Assembly: GCA_030848705.1 (NCBI GenBank)
Contig: JAUIZM010000012.1
Location: 5,520,679 to 5,584,678, forward strand
Source of the DNA: Heracleum sosnowskyi
Taxonomy: Eukaryota; Streptophyta; Magnoliopsida; Apiales; Apiaceae
Direction: 5' to 3'
DNA: 64,000 nucleotides
Below are positions 43,876 through 56,200 of the stretch, in pieces. The notes beneath the pieces were generated by a model. It was not told where the DNA came from. It searched no databases and was given only the letters and a program-made list of their open reading frames with translations. The position numbers and the translations under genes were made by a program. Within the stretch, counting starts at the first letter, position 1. Each line of letters starts with the position of its first letter.

Positions 43876-46800
43876 ATGCATCATAGGTTCGATGCAAGGA
43901 ATAATATAACGGAGGAGTACAAACTTGGTGTACAAAATTTCATTAGTGTTGCTTTAAGAGGGGAAGTTGATTCAAAAGGGAGGATAAGATGTTCGTGTAA
44001 GGAATGTGGAAATTCATGGAGTAAGTTACCCGACAATGTAACTTATGATTTGTATCGGTATGGTATTATGGAGTCATATACTACATGGATATTTCATGGT
44101 GAGAAGCATAGATCCCGGGTTGAAGCGGGGACTAGTTCGGGTAATTTTGGTTCTAGAGATGATGATATGTATGATGCACATGAAAGGCTTAGAGATTTTG
44201 CAGATGCACATGGAAATTTTGGGAATGGTGAGGAGGAACCGAATGCAACAGCAAAATTTTTTTATGAGATGTTGGATGGTGCTTCTGAGCCACTTTATCC
44301 GGATTGTTCTAGTTCTACCACTTTATCATTCATAAACATGCTGTTGAATTTCAAGAACAAGCATAATTGTAGCAACAAGGGGTTTGATGAGTTACTTGAG
44401 CTTATTGGATCAGTGTTGCCAGAAAAACATAATCTACCCGAGACCTATTATGATGTGAAAAAGATGATAAGTGGATTGAACATGGGATACAAAAAGATTG
44501 ATGCTTGTGAGAATGATTGCATGTTATTTTACAAGGAAAATAGTAAGAAGACATGCTGTGACATATGTCATAAAAGCCGATATAAAGATCGAAAGGATCC
44601 TAAAAAGAAGTTGATTCCAAGAAAGATCTTGCAATACTTTCCACTTATACCAAGACTACAGCGTCTATACATGTCTGAGCAAACTGCTAAGTGTATGACG
44701 TGGCACCATGATAGAATGGTAGTTGAAGGTCAATTATCTCACCCAGCAGATGGAGATGAATGGAAAGCATTTGATGCTAGATTTCCGAGATTCGCAAAAG
44801 AGGCACGAAATATCAGACTTGGCCTTTCTAGTGATGGATTTGACCCATTTCGTGATCCACATGCGAGGGATTACACTGTATGGCCAGTGATAGTGGTTGT
44901 TTACAACCTTCCACCATCTATGTGCATGAAAGCTCCATACATGTTCATGCCTCTCATTATTCCTGGTCCCACTGATCCTACAAAAGACCTACATGTTTAT
45001 CTTCGACCGTTAATTGATGATCTGAAGATCTTGTGGCATACAGGGGTGGAAACATATGATAGGTCATCATGCACAAATTTTCAAATGAGGGCAGCACTAA
45101 TGTGGACAATTAGCGATTTTCCTGCACTAGCAATGTTAAGTGGATGGTCGACTAAGGGTAAATTGTCATGTCATGTATGCAGTGGAGATGTCAAAGGCTT
45201 TCAACTTAAAAATGGTGGTAAAATTTCTTTCTTTGGCACAGCTCGATATTTCTTGGAACCGGGTGATCCATTGAGGAATAGCACAAAGTTTGGAAAAAGA
45301 GAGGCACGGTCTGTGACAGCTCGACATTCAGGATTAAGGGCAAAAACAATATGTGAGCTTATACAGTCCCCCCCCCCCCCAGGAAAGTTAAGTAAAAGAA
45401 GACCCAAGGACTATGGCATCACTCATAATTGGACCCATTTTTCTCCATTTTTTGAGCTCCCGTATTGGGAGACACTCGCTCTTCGTCACAATATTGATGT
45501 CATGCACACTGAAAAGAATGTTTTTGAAAACATATTCTACACGATACTAGGTGATAAAAACAAGTCCAAAGACCACTTGAAAGCAAGGCGTGATTGTAAG
45601 GAACTTGGTATACGACGTGAGTTATGGCTTTAAGAAGGCGACATAATGCCACATGCTCCATATGCGCTCTTGAGGGAACAAGTTGATAAGTTGTTTGAGT
45701 GGATTTCAACACTTAAACTTCCGGATGGGTATGCTTCAAATATATCTAGGTGTGTGCATTTTGAAAAACATTCTATTCGTGGGATGAAATCGCATGACTG
45801 TCACATTTTTATGCAAAAGTTGTTGCCTATTGTTTGTCGTGACTTACTACCGAAGCAAGTTGGTGATTCCATTATTGAGTTGTCTAACTTCTTCCAAGAT
45901 TTATGCTCATCTACCTTGAAATACTCTGATTTGATAAAAATGGAGAAAGATATAGTGAGGATAATGTCTAAGTTTGAAACCATCTTTATTCCTGGTTTCT
46001 TTGACCCCATGGAGCATTTTCCATTGCATTTGGCTACTGAGTGTAAGTTGGGGGGGGGGGCCTGTTACATATCGATGGATGTATCCTTTTGAAAGATTCT
46101 TGCATGGGTTGAAGATGAAAGTTAGAAACAAAGCACGACCGGAAGGTTCAATGGCTGAACGGTACATCGAGGAGGAATGTGTGCACTTTTGCTCTCTATA
46201 TTTTGAATCCAAAGTGGAAACAGTGCATAATCGGTTGCGTCGTAATGAGGCACCTAAAAGATTCATTGATCCCAACTTGTTAGAAGTTTACACGTATCCG
46301 GTGAAACCCATTCTGAGAAAAGGACATCGAATCTTGAGTGTTGATGAACATAGACTCATCAAGTATTATGTTCTTATTAATACACCAGAGGTTGCAAAGT
46401 ACTTGGGGTAAGGGATTTAAACTCATATTTATTTATGTCCATTTTATTTTATTTTATAAATTATTGTCTGTTTGTAGTGAATTTCACAAGTTGGTACACA
46501 GACAATACCCGGAATTTGATGATGAAGCAAAAGAAAGATTTCAAAAAGATCGGTTCACAAATTGGTTTGAAAGAAGGGTACGTGTCCAAAATACATATAT
46601 ACAAATGTTTGTTGTTGTTGTTTTTAAATATTCTAATGCACTTATATCTATGGTTCACATTATATAATTAGGTAGTTGATGATTCAAAGCTCCAACACAC
46701 ATTTAAAGATTTAATAAGAGGTCCGATGCGTGATGTGGATATGTACAATGGTTGCTACAGTAATGGTTATAAATTTGGTTGCACAAATCCTAATGAACGC

Positions 46801-47494
46801 ACTTCACCGAATTCTGGTGTTGTTGTCATTGGTAAGTAAAAGAATAATTCTCGTACTTTATTAATTTTGGTACTTCATTATGTATATATAATGTTATCTC
46901 ATTTATTACAATGATGCCTTGTTTGTACTTAAGAAATTTACTCAATTATATGTAGGATCTTCTTACAAGGAGAGTTTTGAAAATAATTATGGTCGACTTG
47001 AAGAAGTACTTGAGCTACATTACCACAATGGGCATAAAGTTATAATATTCAAATGTCATTGGTTTAATCATACAACACATGTCAAAGTAGATAGAAATAG
47101 GATGACAACGGTCGATGTTAGATCAACATTAAATGCCGAAGATGTGTTCGTGTTGGCTAGTCAAGCTCATCAAGTGTATTATGCGCGAAATATTGCAAAT
47201 GCAAAATCACCATGGTACACGGTTTTAACAACGAAAAGTCGTTTTGTTAATGAAGAAGTGATGTCAAAGAAGAACTCTATCTCAAACGATGGTGCTATGC
47301 AAAATGAGGTTTCAAATGCTACCTCTTCTCACGTCGAACCGGTGATTATTCATGATGCTAGAATTTTATTTATTTATTTGAGGTTTGTTGAGAATGATAA
47401 CTCCGTACACGACTACATCGAAGAACAAAATGATGACAATGATGAAGTCATGAGTGATGTTGAAGAAAGCGAGAGTGATGATGACATGTCTTAG
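43876..47494 (+). pseudogene. CACTA transposase, TNP2 type, four or more exons, broken
   Basis: Coding exons are 43876-46407, 46478-46577, 46672-46831 and 46956-47494, with clean GT-AG borders. Domain order: N-terminal zinc-finger-like Transpos_assoc region (CSCKECGNSW..YGI..YTTWIFHGE), the Tnp2 transposase core (about 44300-45560: WHHDRM, HPADGDEWKAFD, DGFDPF, MFMPLIIPGP, LMWTISDFPA, HNIDVMHTEKNVFENI), DUF4218-like part (SHDCHIFMQ, WMYPFERFLHGLK) and DUF4216-like C-terminal part (FKCHWF). Transposase would bind and cut the element ends. A TAA (45631-45633) and a frameshift at a G tract (46050-46060) break it. A CCGAAGTTGG before the ATG keeps the family's DRSW motif, so an upstream exon is likely. 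Confidence 0.9.
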
Positions 47495-47689
47495 TTAATT
47501 TACTTTAAATTTTATCAAATTTCTATTAGCTTTGGGATTATTGTGATGATTATGTTTGATATTTGAATTTTTATATTACACCATTATTTTATTTCCGAGT
47601 GGTATATCTAAAACAACGGATTTTGGTTGTATTAATTTAATATGCCTAGGTCATATATATTAGTCTTACTATCTTACTTTTAGTCTCAC

Positions 47690-47841
47690 CAACGCCGCTC
47701 TATTGCCTCCTCTCACCATTCACACAAATATCTCAGTTTCTCACAAACCTCTCAAAAACCTCACAGATTTCACAAATCCCTCACGAACCTCTGACGAACC
47801 TCTCACAGACCCCTCACAAATTTCAGAGTACGTCTCAACAG
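47690..47841 (+). other. 5' non-coding exon of the second CACTA gene
   Basis: A CTCAC/CTCAAA-rich leader (about 47690-47841) ends in a consensus donor ACAG|GTATGG. The next acceptor, TTGCAG at 49311-49316, precedes the coding exon, giving a long 5' intron of about 1.5 kb. Confidence 0.45.
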
Positions 47842-49361
47842 GTATGGATTCAATTATGGTTTTCTTGATGGTGTGTTCAATTTTCGGTGTTTTTCATATT
47901 TTTATGATTTCAATTTTGTTTTTGTTCGATTTCAAATGGGTATTTTTTTGTATTTTGGGAATTTCATTAGGGTTTTGAATTAACATATTTGGGATCTTCA
48001 GTATATGTATGTGTGCAATTTAATATATATTTGGTTTCCCCTTGTTGTCGGTTCTGTGGCTACAGACTAGATCTCTAGGCCAGAGAAATGTGGCTGAAAC
48101 CATTTTGGTCTGTTTTTTTATGTATTAATTTAGTTTTGAGTAAGTTTCTTTTTGTTCTTAAATGCTTGAGAGGCAGCACAATGAAGTCTACAGTCAAAAA
48201 TTAGAAAAATATATGTTTTAAGTGAGAAATCTCATGTTCAGATATGGTGATTGATGTGACAATGATATATATTTTGTATGATTAGGATTATCTGTTTCTG
48301 TACACTTGTTTGTGTCGGTCTATTTAACTTGTTATGGAATTTTACTTGTTCTTGTGATTATAGGTGTTCTGTTGATTTTGCTATGATTGAGTTTAATTGA
48401 AGTATATGTAGCTTTTTCCTGGCAAGGGGGTATGAAATGCTTTAATAGTGATGATATATGGTGTCTTGAATTGTCAATATGTCTATTAATTTTGTCCGGT
48501 TTCCTCTTTTGTCGTTTCTGTAGCTACATGACTATATCTTTAGGCCAGAGAAATGTGGTGATTGGTTTGGTATGTGTTTTTATGTATTTACATGTAGATA
48601 TAGTTTAGTTATGCGTATTGTTTCGTTATGTTCTTATTCACACTTGAGCACCAGCAAAGTCCTGTATACATTCAAGAATATAGAGTTTGATTCTTTGAGC
48701 TTTGTTGGTATTATATCTAATTCTGATTTCAAACTAGATTATGTTTTGCCAAAATTCTGTCCTGTGGCTCTAATGATGCTTACGTTGGCTTCTGCAACAT
48801 TCTATATGCAGCTTTATATTAAGATATCGAAAAATAAATTACATTAAATCTTGTACTCATAGTTTACACTCTAGAGGCACAACTAGATGATTTGTATAAT
48901 TAAATGTGGAATCAGTGAATACTTCTTGATTGAATCTTGTCAAGGATGTATCAATGTATCTAGTTTGTAGAAGTAACATACTAAATTACTAATATAAAGT
49001 ACTCGAAACTAACCTGTACATGTAGATGTCTTTCCATTGGCCAAGGTTCTTCTTGCAACTGTAACAGAAACTTAGAAAGCTCTCAGAGTTACTGGTGCAT
49101 CAGTTTGTTTATTTCTTTTGATTTCAAGTGTTGTTGCTACTTTTTGTTTGCGTTTGTGCTGGTGGGGTGTGGCTGATTTGCTGTCGGGGGTTTCTCTTGT
49201 TACTGTGTTTTTCTTGTTTGTCTTCGTTGTGTTTCTTTGTTTGGTTATATGTTGGTTATGTTTTGATTTCAAATTTTTGAACATTATGTATTTTTATTTA
49301 TTGCTAATAATTGCAGGAAATGTTTAAGAGTTGTTGGGTGCTAGTTCTCTTTCTTATCCTC

Positions 49362-50256
49362 ATGGCAGTGGGAGCTAGTGGTAGTGGGAGCGCTGGGAGT
49401 AGGGTTACTGGCAACAGAGGGGGAGATGGAAGAGATGGAAATAGGGCCAGGAGTCGGGGCAGGGGTCGAGGTCGGGGTCAGGGAAGGAGAAGAGAAGAAA
49501 TGGGTAGAGGTAATGCTAGAGATCATGAAGAAAATGAGGACGAGGAGGATTGTGAACAGGAGGGTGGTTCTGAAGGAGAGGAAGAGGGCAATGATGAGGA
49601 ACAAATTGACACTACTATATTTGGGAGAGCTCCACACAGCATTTGTGATGGCGATTACAAAAAGAAGCCAATGCTTGGACAACCTAAACTTGGAGTTGTA
49701 ACTTTCATAAACAAGAAGAAGTAATATACATACATGTATTCACTCTTGTTATTTTTTGCAGAAAATTATTATTTTTGTATTATACAATTTCTTAATTTTA
49801 CAGCATTAAGGAGGCTCATTACAAGAAGACACTTAAAGCAATTGTACGAACGCGTTGGGATTTTGATACAGCAAAAAAAAAAGGACGGGCTCGAGAGACC
49901 TTTCTGAATGAGTGCATAGAGGAGTTTAAGGTACAAAGTACAAAGTCTCAATGTATATTAAGAGATTCTTACCAACAGTACATCTGAGTATGCCAAGTAA
50001 TATGCATATAAGTTATATGATATAAACTATACAAATATACAACTTCTAAATCTTCTTCACCCTGCATTCCACAACGCATTCCAGAGCGTGCATATTCTAT
50101 TATCGGGTAGGTTATGACAGAGGTGACTAACATGGTTGAAGCGATAGAGGAGATTGAGGTGACACATAACAGACTCGACCAAGAGGTGCAAAAACTGGCT
50201 ACTCTTGCTTATCCAAATAGAGATGATCCTGCATCTAAGATCTTATGGGAAGAATA
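49362..50256 (+). pseudogene. Second CACTA gene (TNPA-position), exons before the Copia-B insertion
   Basis: Exons 49362-49720, 49804-49930 and 50111-50256 join in phase across GT-AG introns. The protein starts with a Gly/Ser stretch and an Arg-Gly-rich RGRGRGRGQG segment (possible RNA or DNA binding). An acidic region, a short conserved-looking block (KPMLGQPKLG) and a basic domain (KKTLKAIVRTRWDFDTAKKKGRARETF) follow. The third of these exons is an amphipathic, coiled-coil-like helix (MVEAIEEIEVTHNRLDQEVQKL). At 50256 the exon is cut by Copia-B and continues at 63214. Its place after TNP2 suggests the TNPA-like accessory protein, but no family motif proves it. Confidence 0.6.
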
Positions 50257-50803
50257 TGTTAGATATAATTGCTAATGTTTGTTTATCAGTGTTTAAGCAA
50301 CAGGTACTGGTCAGAGTTTATCAGAAGCCGATCAGAGTTTAGTTAAACTCTGATAGGGTGAAGAGTTTAAAGGAAGCTAGTCAGAGTTTATTTAAAGTCT
50401 GACAAGGTGATAGTTGAATTAGCTGTCGGTGCAGAATTGAAGATTCTAGAAGCAATACATTCTGAAGATGGAAAGAAGCAGAATATATTGATACAGCTAA
50501 GGAAACAGGATAGAAGATAAGAAGCAATCCTTAATTGATATGAATTGTATAGCTAACTTGTAGGAATATCAATTAGAGAAGGATTGTATGTAGCTGTGTA
50601 CTATATAAACACAGATAGGTTATCCCTAGAAGGGACGCAATCATTGAGATATTATTCTTGTAACCTAGAAGCTCTTTATGATTCATTAACATCATAAAGA
50701 GAGAAGCTGTTAATAAGATTACAGTTCTATTGATTCATAAACAGTGTTATTAATTATTGTTATTCTCATACATACTTGATTATATTGTGTATTCGGCCTA
50801 ACA
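50257..50803 (+). repeat. Copia-B 5' LTR (547 bp)
   Basis: TGTTAGATATAATTGC to GTATTCGGCCTAACA. Perfect 11-bp inverted repeat ATCAGAGTTTA (50331-50341) and TAAACTCTGAT (50344-50354) separated by GT. Three further AACTCTGA/TCAGAGTT or near copies occur. TATATAAA box at 50602-50609. Confidence 0.97.
50602..50609 (+). promoter_or_regulatory. TATA box of the Copia-B LTR
   Basis: TATATAAA in the LTR, with the AACTCTGA motifs lying 200-300 bp upstream. The same box is in the 3' LTR at 63007-63014 and in the solo LTR on the minus strand. Confidence 0.75.
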
Positions 50804-50805
50804 AT

Positions 50806-50817
50806 TGGTATCAGAGC
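50806..50817 (+). other. Copia-B primer binding site (tRNA-iMet)
   Basis: TGGTATCAGAGC two bases after the LTR. Confidence 0.95.
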
Positions 50818-50866
50818 CAAGGCTGTTTAATATATACAGTTTTACGATTAAAACACAGTAATAATC

Positions 50867-53218
50867 ATGTCTGAAGAAAATCAAAATCAAGTTCCTCCTG
50901 CGGCTGAACAGGTTAAGCCAAATTCTGTGAGTCGATATGAAACTATCAGGGTTCCAATGCTCAGGCCAATAGAGTATCCGATATGGAAGGTGAAGATGAC
51001 CATGTTTCTGGAGGCTACAGATCCAGAATATCTTGACAGAATCAATAATGGTCCTCATAAGCCAACTAAATTATCTCCTGCTGTTGGTGATAAAGAACAG
51101 ACACTGATTCCAAAGGAAAAGAAAGATTATACTCCTGAAGACATCTCATCAATTGCAAAGGATGCAAAGGTTAGACATCTACTCCACAGTGCTTTAGATA
51201 ATGTTATGTCTAACAGAGTAATTGGCTGCAAAACGGCAAAGGAAATCTGGGATGCTTTGGAAGTAAGGTGTCAAGGAACCACTGCTATAAAGAAGAACAG
51301 GAAGACAATACTCACACAGGAGTATGAGCACTTTGATTCAAGATCTAATGAAACCTTGACTGAGACTTATGACAGGTTTTGTAAATTACTGAATGATCTG
51401 TCTCTGGTTGACAAAGAATATAATCTTGAAGAGTCAAATCTCAAGTTTCTCTTATCTCTACCTGAAAAATGGGATCTGAAGACGACCTCAATCAGAGATA
51501 ATTATGATCTTGATGATACAGATCTTGATGAGATTTATGGCTTGTTAAAGACTCACGAACTTGAGATAGATCAAAGAAACAGAAGATCAAGCAAGAAGAC
51601 AAAATCTGTTGCTCTCAAAGTTGAGGAGAAGCCCATTGAAAAGAAGGAATCATCAAAGAAGAAAGCCAAGGGAAAGGCTTTAGTCATTAAATCTGAAAGT
51701 GAGTCATCAAACTCTGATGATGACTCAAACTCTGATGAAGCTTCTGACTCTGAGGATGATGAAGAACGGTTGATGCAAATGGCGGCATTGATGGTGAAGA
51801 CCTTCAAGAAGATGGGATTCAAGAACTCCAAGAAAGGAAAGAGATTCTCAAGGAGAGATTCAAATTCTGAGAAGAAGAATTTCAGAAAGTCTGATGGAAA
51901 AGATACCAAGTCTGGAAAGAAGGACAAATCTGAGATCCAGTGCTACAAGTGCAAAGAGATGGGTCACTATGCTCCAGAGTGCAAGAAAGGAAAAACTGGA
52001 AAAGCACTCGTCTCTAAAGGCAAAGACTGGGCAGATACTTCAGATTCTGATGATGGAGAAAATTATGCTCTTATGGCAACTGTCAAAGATGAGACTGAAT
52101 CATCAGAAAATAAGGTACCCCTAACTACTTATGCGTATGATACTGATAATATTTCTGAATTAAGAATTTATCTTAAGAACATACATGTTAGTTATAGGGA
52201 TCAGACTTTAGAGAATGAAAGGATTAAATCTGAGAATCTTAGTCTTAAAGAAAGAAACAAGTTTCTTGAAAGAGAACTTGAGAATATGAAGCAGACTCAA
52301 AAAGAAAGAGATGATGCTGTTTATGTGGAACAGGAGTTGCTTAAAAGGTATAGGCAACTAGAATCTGATTTAGAGAAGGAAAGAAAAATAATTAAAACTT
52401 GGACTAATTCTGGCAGAGATACACATCAAGTTTTTCAAACAGATGCTGTAGGTTTAGGATACAGTGAGGAAGATGAACTTAGGTTTCAAGATAAAATTAA
52501 GTTTAGAGCTTTCACAAGTTCATATTCAACTCCTGTAACATTTGTTCCTGAATCTGGAAAGTTAAAATCTGCAGTTGTGAAAGAAACTGTTATGGAGCCA
52601 GTTGAAACTTGTGTTGAACAAGTAGATACTGAATCTAAAACAGAGAAGCCTGTTGAGATAGAAGCTGTTAAAGAACCAATAAGAGTCTGTGAGAAACAGG
52701 TTAATGTTGGTTTAATGACAGGAAAACAGTTTAAACATAAGCTCAAAGAGGTTAAGTCTGCCATGAAACCTAAAGGGTCCAAGAGAAATAGGAATGGAAA
52801 AATAGGCATAAACAATAGAAATAATCATTTGCTTAATGCTGGTGCTTTAAGGAAAACATGTTACAGTTGTGGTAGTTCTAATCATCTTGCTAGATTTTGC
52901 ACTAAGAACAAGCATATTAATTCTTTACCTTCTACTTCAGAAGTAAAGAATGATTATGTTAGAGTAAAACCACAGACCTTATGCAAACATTGTGGGAGCA
53001 CTTGGCATTCTATTTACACATGTAAGAGTTATCATGCAATTTATCATAATTACTATGAGCTAAAACCCAACTTAAAGTGGGTTAGAGCAAACTCTGCCAG
53101 TGTAAAATCTGACAATGTTAGTTTAAACTCTGAGAAAGTTGATTCCGCTGCAAAAGCTAACACTGTTAAGAAAGGCAAAGGGTCCAAGCAAGTCTGGATC
53201 CTTAAAACTAACACTTAG
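50867..53218 (+). CDS. Copia-B Gag, 783 residues
   Basis: The ATG follows the primer site by 50 bases. Residues about 20-240 are the Copia capsid-type domain (YPIWKVKMTMFLEA, IWDALEVRCQG, LLSLPEKWD). A Lys/Ser/Asp-rich stretch with NSD and SDSED runs (about 260-300) follows, then a CCHC knuckle (CYKCKEMGHYAPEC from residue 359). Next come a coiled-coil-like region (about 430-510), then two further CCHC knuckles (CYSCGSSNHLARFC at 665, CKHCGSTWHSIYTC at 706). It ends at TAG 53216-53218. Gag would assemble the particle and package RNA. At 783 residues it is long for a Copia Gag; the C-terminal extension with extra knuckles is shared with Copia-A. Confidence 0.93.
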   Translation: MSEENQNQVPPAAEQVKPNSVSRYETIRVPMLRPIEYPIWKVKMTMFLEATDPEYLDRINNGPHKPTKLSPAVGDKEQTLIPKEKKDYTPEDISSIAKDAKVRHLLHSALDNVMSNRVIGCKTAKEIWDALEVRCQGTTAIKKNRKTILTQEYEHFDSRSNETLTETYDRFCKLLNDLSLVDKEYNLEESNLKFLLSLPEKWDLKTTSIRDNYDLDDTDLDEIYGLLKTHELEIDQRNRRSSKKTKSVALKVEEKPIEKKESSKKKAKGKALVIKSESESSNSDDDSNSDEASDSEDDEERLMQMAALMVKTFKKMGFKNSKKGKRFSRRDSNSEKKNFRKSDGKDTKSGKKDKSEIQCYKCKEMGHYAPECKKGKTGKALVSKGKDWADTSDSDDGENYALMATVKDETESSENKVPLTTYAYDTDNISELRIYLKNIHVSYRDQTLENERIKSENLSLKERNKFLERELENMKQTQKERDDAVYVEQELLKRYRQLESDLEKERKIIKTWTNSGRDTHQVFQTDAVGLGYSEEDELRFQDKIKFRAFTSSYSTPVTFVPESGKLKSAVVKETVMEPVETCVEQVDTESKTEKPVEIEAVKEPIRVCEKQVNVGLMTGKQFKHKLKEVKSAMKPKGSKRNRNGKIGINNRNNHLLNAGALRKTCYSCGSSNHLARFCTKNKHINSLPSTSEVKNDYVRVKPQTLCKHCGSTWHSIYTCKSYHAIYHNYYELKPNLKWVRANSASVKSDNVSLNSEKVDSAAKANTVKKGKGSKQVWILKTNT

Positions 53219-53237
53219 TGTTTGTTTGTGATTGCAG

Positions 53238-56200
53238 GGTATAATAGAGAGCACACTTATCATGGACAGTGGATGCTCAGGACATATGACTGGAAATAAA
53301 GCCCTGCTATCAGACTTTGTGGAGAAGGATGGCCCAAAAGTTTCCTATGGAGATGGCAACGTAGGACATACTCTGGGATATGGCAACATTAATCTTGGAG
53401 GTGTCATCATCACTAATGTAGCTCTAGTCTCAGGACTCAAGCACAATCTGTTATCTGTGAGTCAAATCTGTGACAGAGGAAACCATGTAGATTTTCATAG
53501 TGAATACTGTGAAGTTATCAGTAAATCTACTGGAAAAGTTGTTCTAGTTGGACACAGGCGCAACAATATTTATGAAGCAAGTTTGGTAACAAACTCTGAT
53601 GGAAAAACAGTGTGTCTGACTGCAAGAATGTCAAATGAAGAGAGTTGGAATTGGCATAAAAAGCTCTCTCATCTCAATTTGAACAACATTAATGAGCTGA
53701 TAAGAAAGGATCTTGTAAGAGGACTCCCAAAATCAACACTCAGTCTAAATGGCCTATGTGATTCCTGTCAAAAGGCCAAACAAAGGAAGTCATCTTTCAA
53801 GAGCAAAACTGAATCTTCAGTAGTGGAACCTTATCATCTTCTACATGTTGATCTTTTTGGACCAGTGAATATAATGTCAATGGGCAGAAAGAAATATGCT
53901 CTAGTAATTGTTGATGAATATACTAGATATACATGGGTGTATTTCTTGTCAAAGAAGGATGAAACTGCTCAAATTCTAATGGATCATGTAAATCTACTGG
54001 ACAAAGGATCACAGCACAAAGTCAAAATAATAAGGAGTGATAATGGAACTGAATTCAGAAATTCATTCATAGAAGCTTTCTGCAAGGAAAGAGGGGTGAA
54101 ACAAGAATTTTCTGCACCTGGCACTCCACAGCAAAATGGTGTAGTTGAAAGAAAGAACAGAACTTTAATTGAAGCAGCCAGAACTATGCTTGAAGAAGCA
54201 AAATTACCAACTTATTTCTGGGCAGAAGCTGTTCAAACTGCTTGTTTTACTCAAAATGCTACATTGATCAACAAGCATGGGAAAACACCATATGAGATGG
54301 TGAAAAATAAGAAGCCAAATTTGAAATATTTTCATATATTTGGATGCAAATGCTTTGTGTTGAAGACTCATCCTGAACAGTTGACAAAGTTCGAGTTAAA
54401 AGCTGATGAAGGAATTTTTGTTGGCTATCCACTGTCAACAAAAGCATTCAGAGTTTACAATCTAAGAACTAAAGTGATCATGGAATCCATACATGTGTCA
54501 TTTGATGACAAGAAAATAATTGGACTTGAAGACAAGGATGGATATGATCCACTACGTTTTGAAAATGAAGATCTACTCTCTGATGATATAAACTCTGATG
54601 AAGCAGGGTTGACAAACTCTGGCGAAGCATACTCTGAACCTCTACTGGTAAATACTGGAGAAACTGATAATTCTCAAATTGAACAAAATAGAGAACCAGT
54701 TGAGGGGGAGCGTGAAGAAGCTCAACATGACACAGCAAGTGAGTCAGTTGAGGAAACTGATTCAAACTCTGACAATTCAAACTCTGAGTCATCAAATTCA
54801 GGGGGAGCCTCAGAGAATGTAGAAAGTCAACATATGAATCAGGAGAGCATGGATCAAGGGGGAGGATCCAACAATAATGCAAGAAACCACTTACCATCAG
54901 CAAGAAAGTGGACACAGGCACACACACCTGATCTCATAATTGGAGATCCTGATGCTGGTGTAAGAACCAGAAGTGCAACAAATAATGAGTGTCTGTATCA
55001 TGCTTTCTTGTCTCAAACTGAACCAAAGAAAGTGGAGGAAGCTCTTCAAGATGCTAATTGGATTACAGCAATGCAAGAAGAGTTAAATGAATTTGAAAGA
55101 AATGAAGTCTGGACACTTGTACCTAGACCAAAGAACAGATCAATTGTAGGTACAAAGTGGGTTTTCAGAAACAAGACTGACAGTGATGGTGTGATTACAA
55201 GGAATAAGGCTAGACTTGTGGCAAAAGGTTATTCACAACAGGAAGGAATTGACTATGATGAAACCTTTGCTCCAGTTGCAAGACTGGAGGCCATAAGGAT
55301 GTTTCTGGCCTATGCCGCACACAAGAAGTTTAAAGTCTTTCAGATGGATGTGAAAAGTGCTTTTCTCAATGGGAAGCTTGAAGAAGAGGTATTTGTTGAA
55401 CAACCACCAGGATTTGTAGATCCCAAGCATCCAGATTATGTCTACAGGCTTGACAAGGCATTATATGGACTGAAGCAAGCACCAAGAGCATGGTATGAAA
55501 CTCTTGCTCAATTTCTTTTAGAAAGTGGGTTCACAAGAGGTACAATTGATAAAACTTTGTTTTATTTCAATTCTGGTGATAATTTGCTGTTAGTTCAAAT
55601 TTATGTAGATGATATTATTTTTGGATCTACTAATGACAAACTTTGTAAGAAGTTTGCAAAGCTTATGCAATCCAGGTATCAAATGAGCATGATGGGAGAG
55701 CTTAGTTATTTTCTAGGCTTACAGGTCAAGCAAACAGATGATGGTATTTTCATAAATCAAGCAAAATATACCAGAAATCTTCTCAAGAAATTTGGTATGC
55801 TTGATAGTTCATCTGCTACTACTCCCATGGCTACTGCAACAAAGCTAGACAAAGACACAGGAGCCTCAGTAGATATGACAAACTACAGAGGAATGATAGG
55901 GTCTTTACTGTATCTTACAGCAAGTAGACCTGATATCATGTATGCAACATGTCTTTGTGCAAGATTTCAAGCAGATCCTAGAGAGCCTCATCTAACAGCT
56001 GTAAAAAGGATTTTCAAATATCTCAAAGGCACCATAACCTTGGGTTTGTGGTATCCTAGAGAATCAGAGTTTAAGTTGATTGGTTACTCTGATGCAGATT
56101 TTGCAGGCTGTAAGATAGACAGAAAAAGTACAAGTGGAAGCTGTCAATTTTTAGGTGACAGATTAGTTTCTTGGTATAGCAAGAAACAGAAGTCAATTTC

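Noticed and set aside
47703..48847. Short frames in the long 5' intron of the second CACTA gene
   Set aside because: Hydrophobic, T-rich peptides typical of plant introns; a consensus donor and acceptor bracket the stretch.
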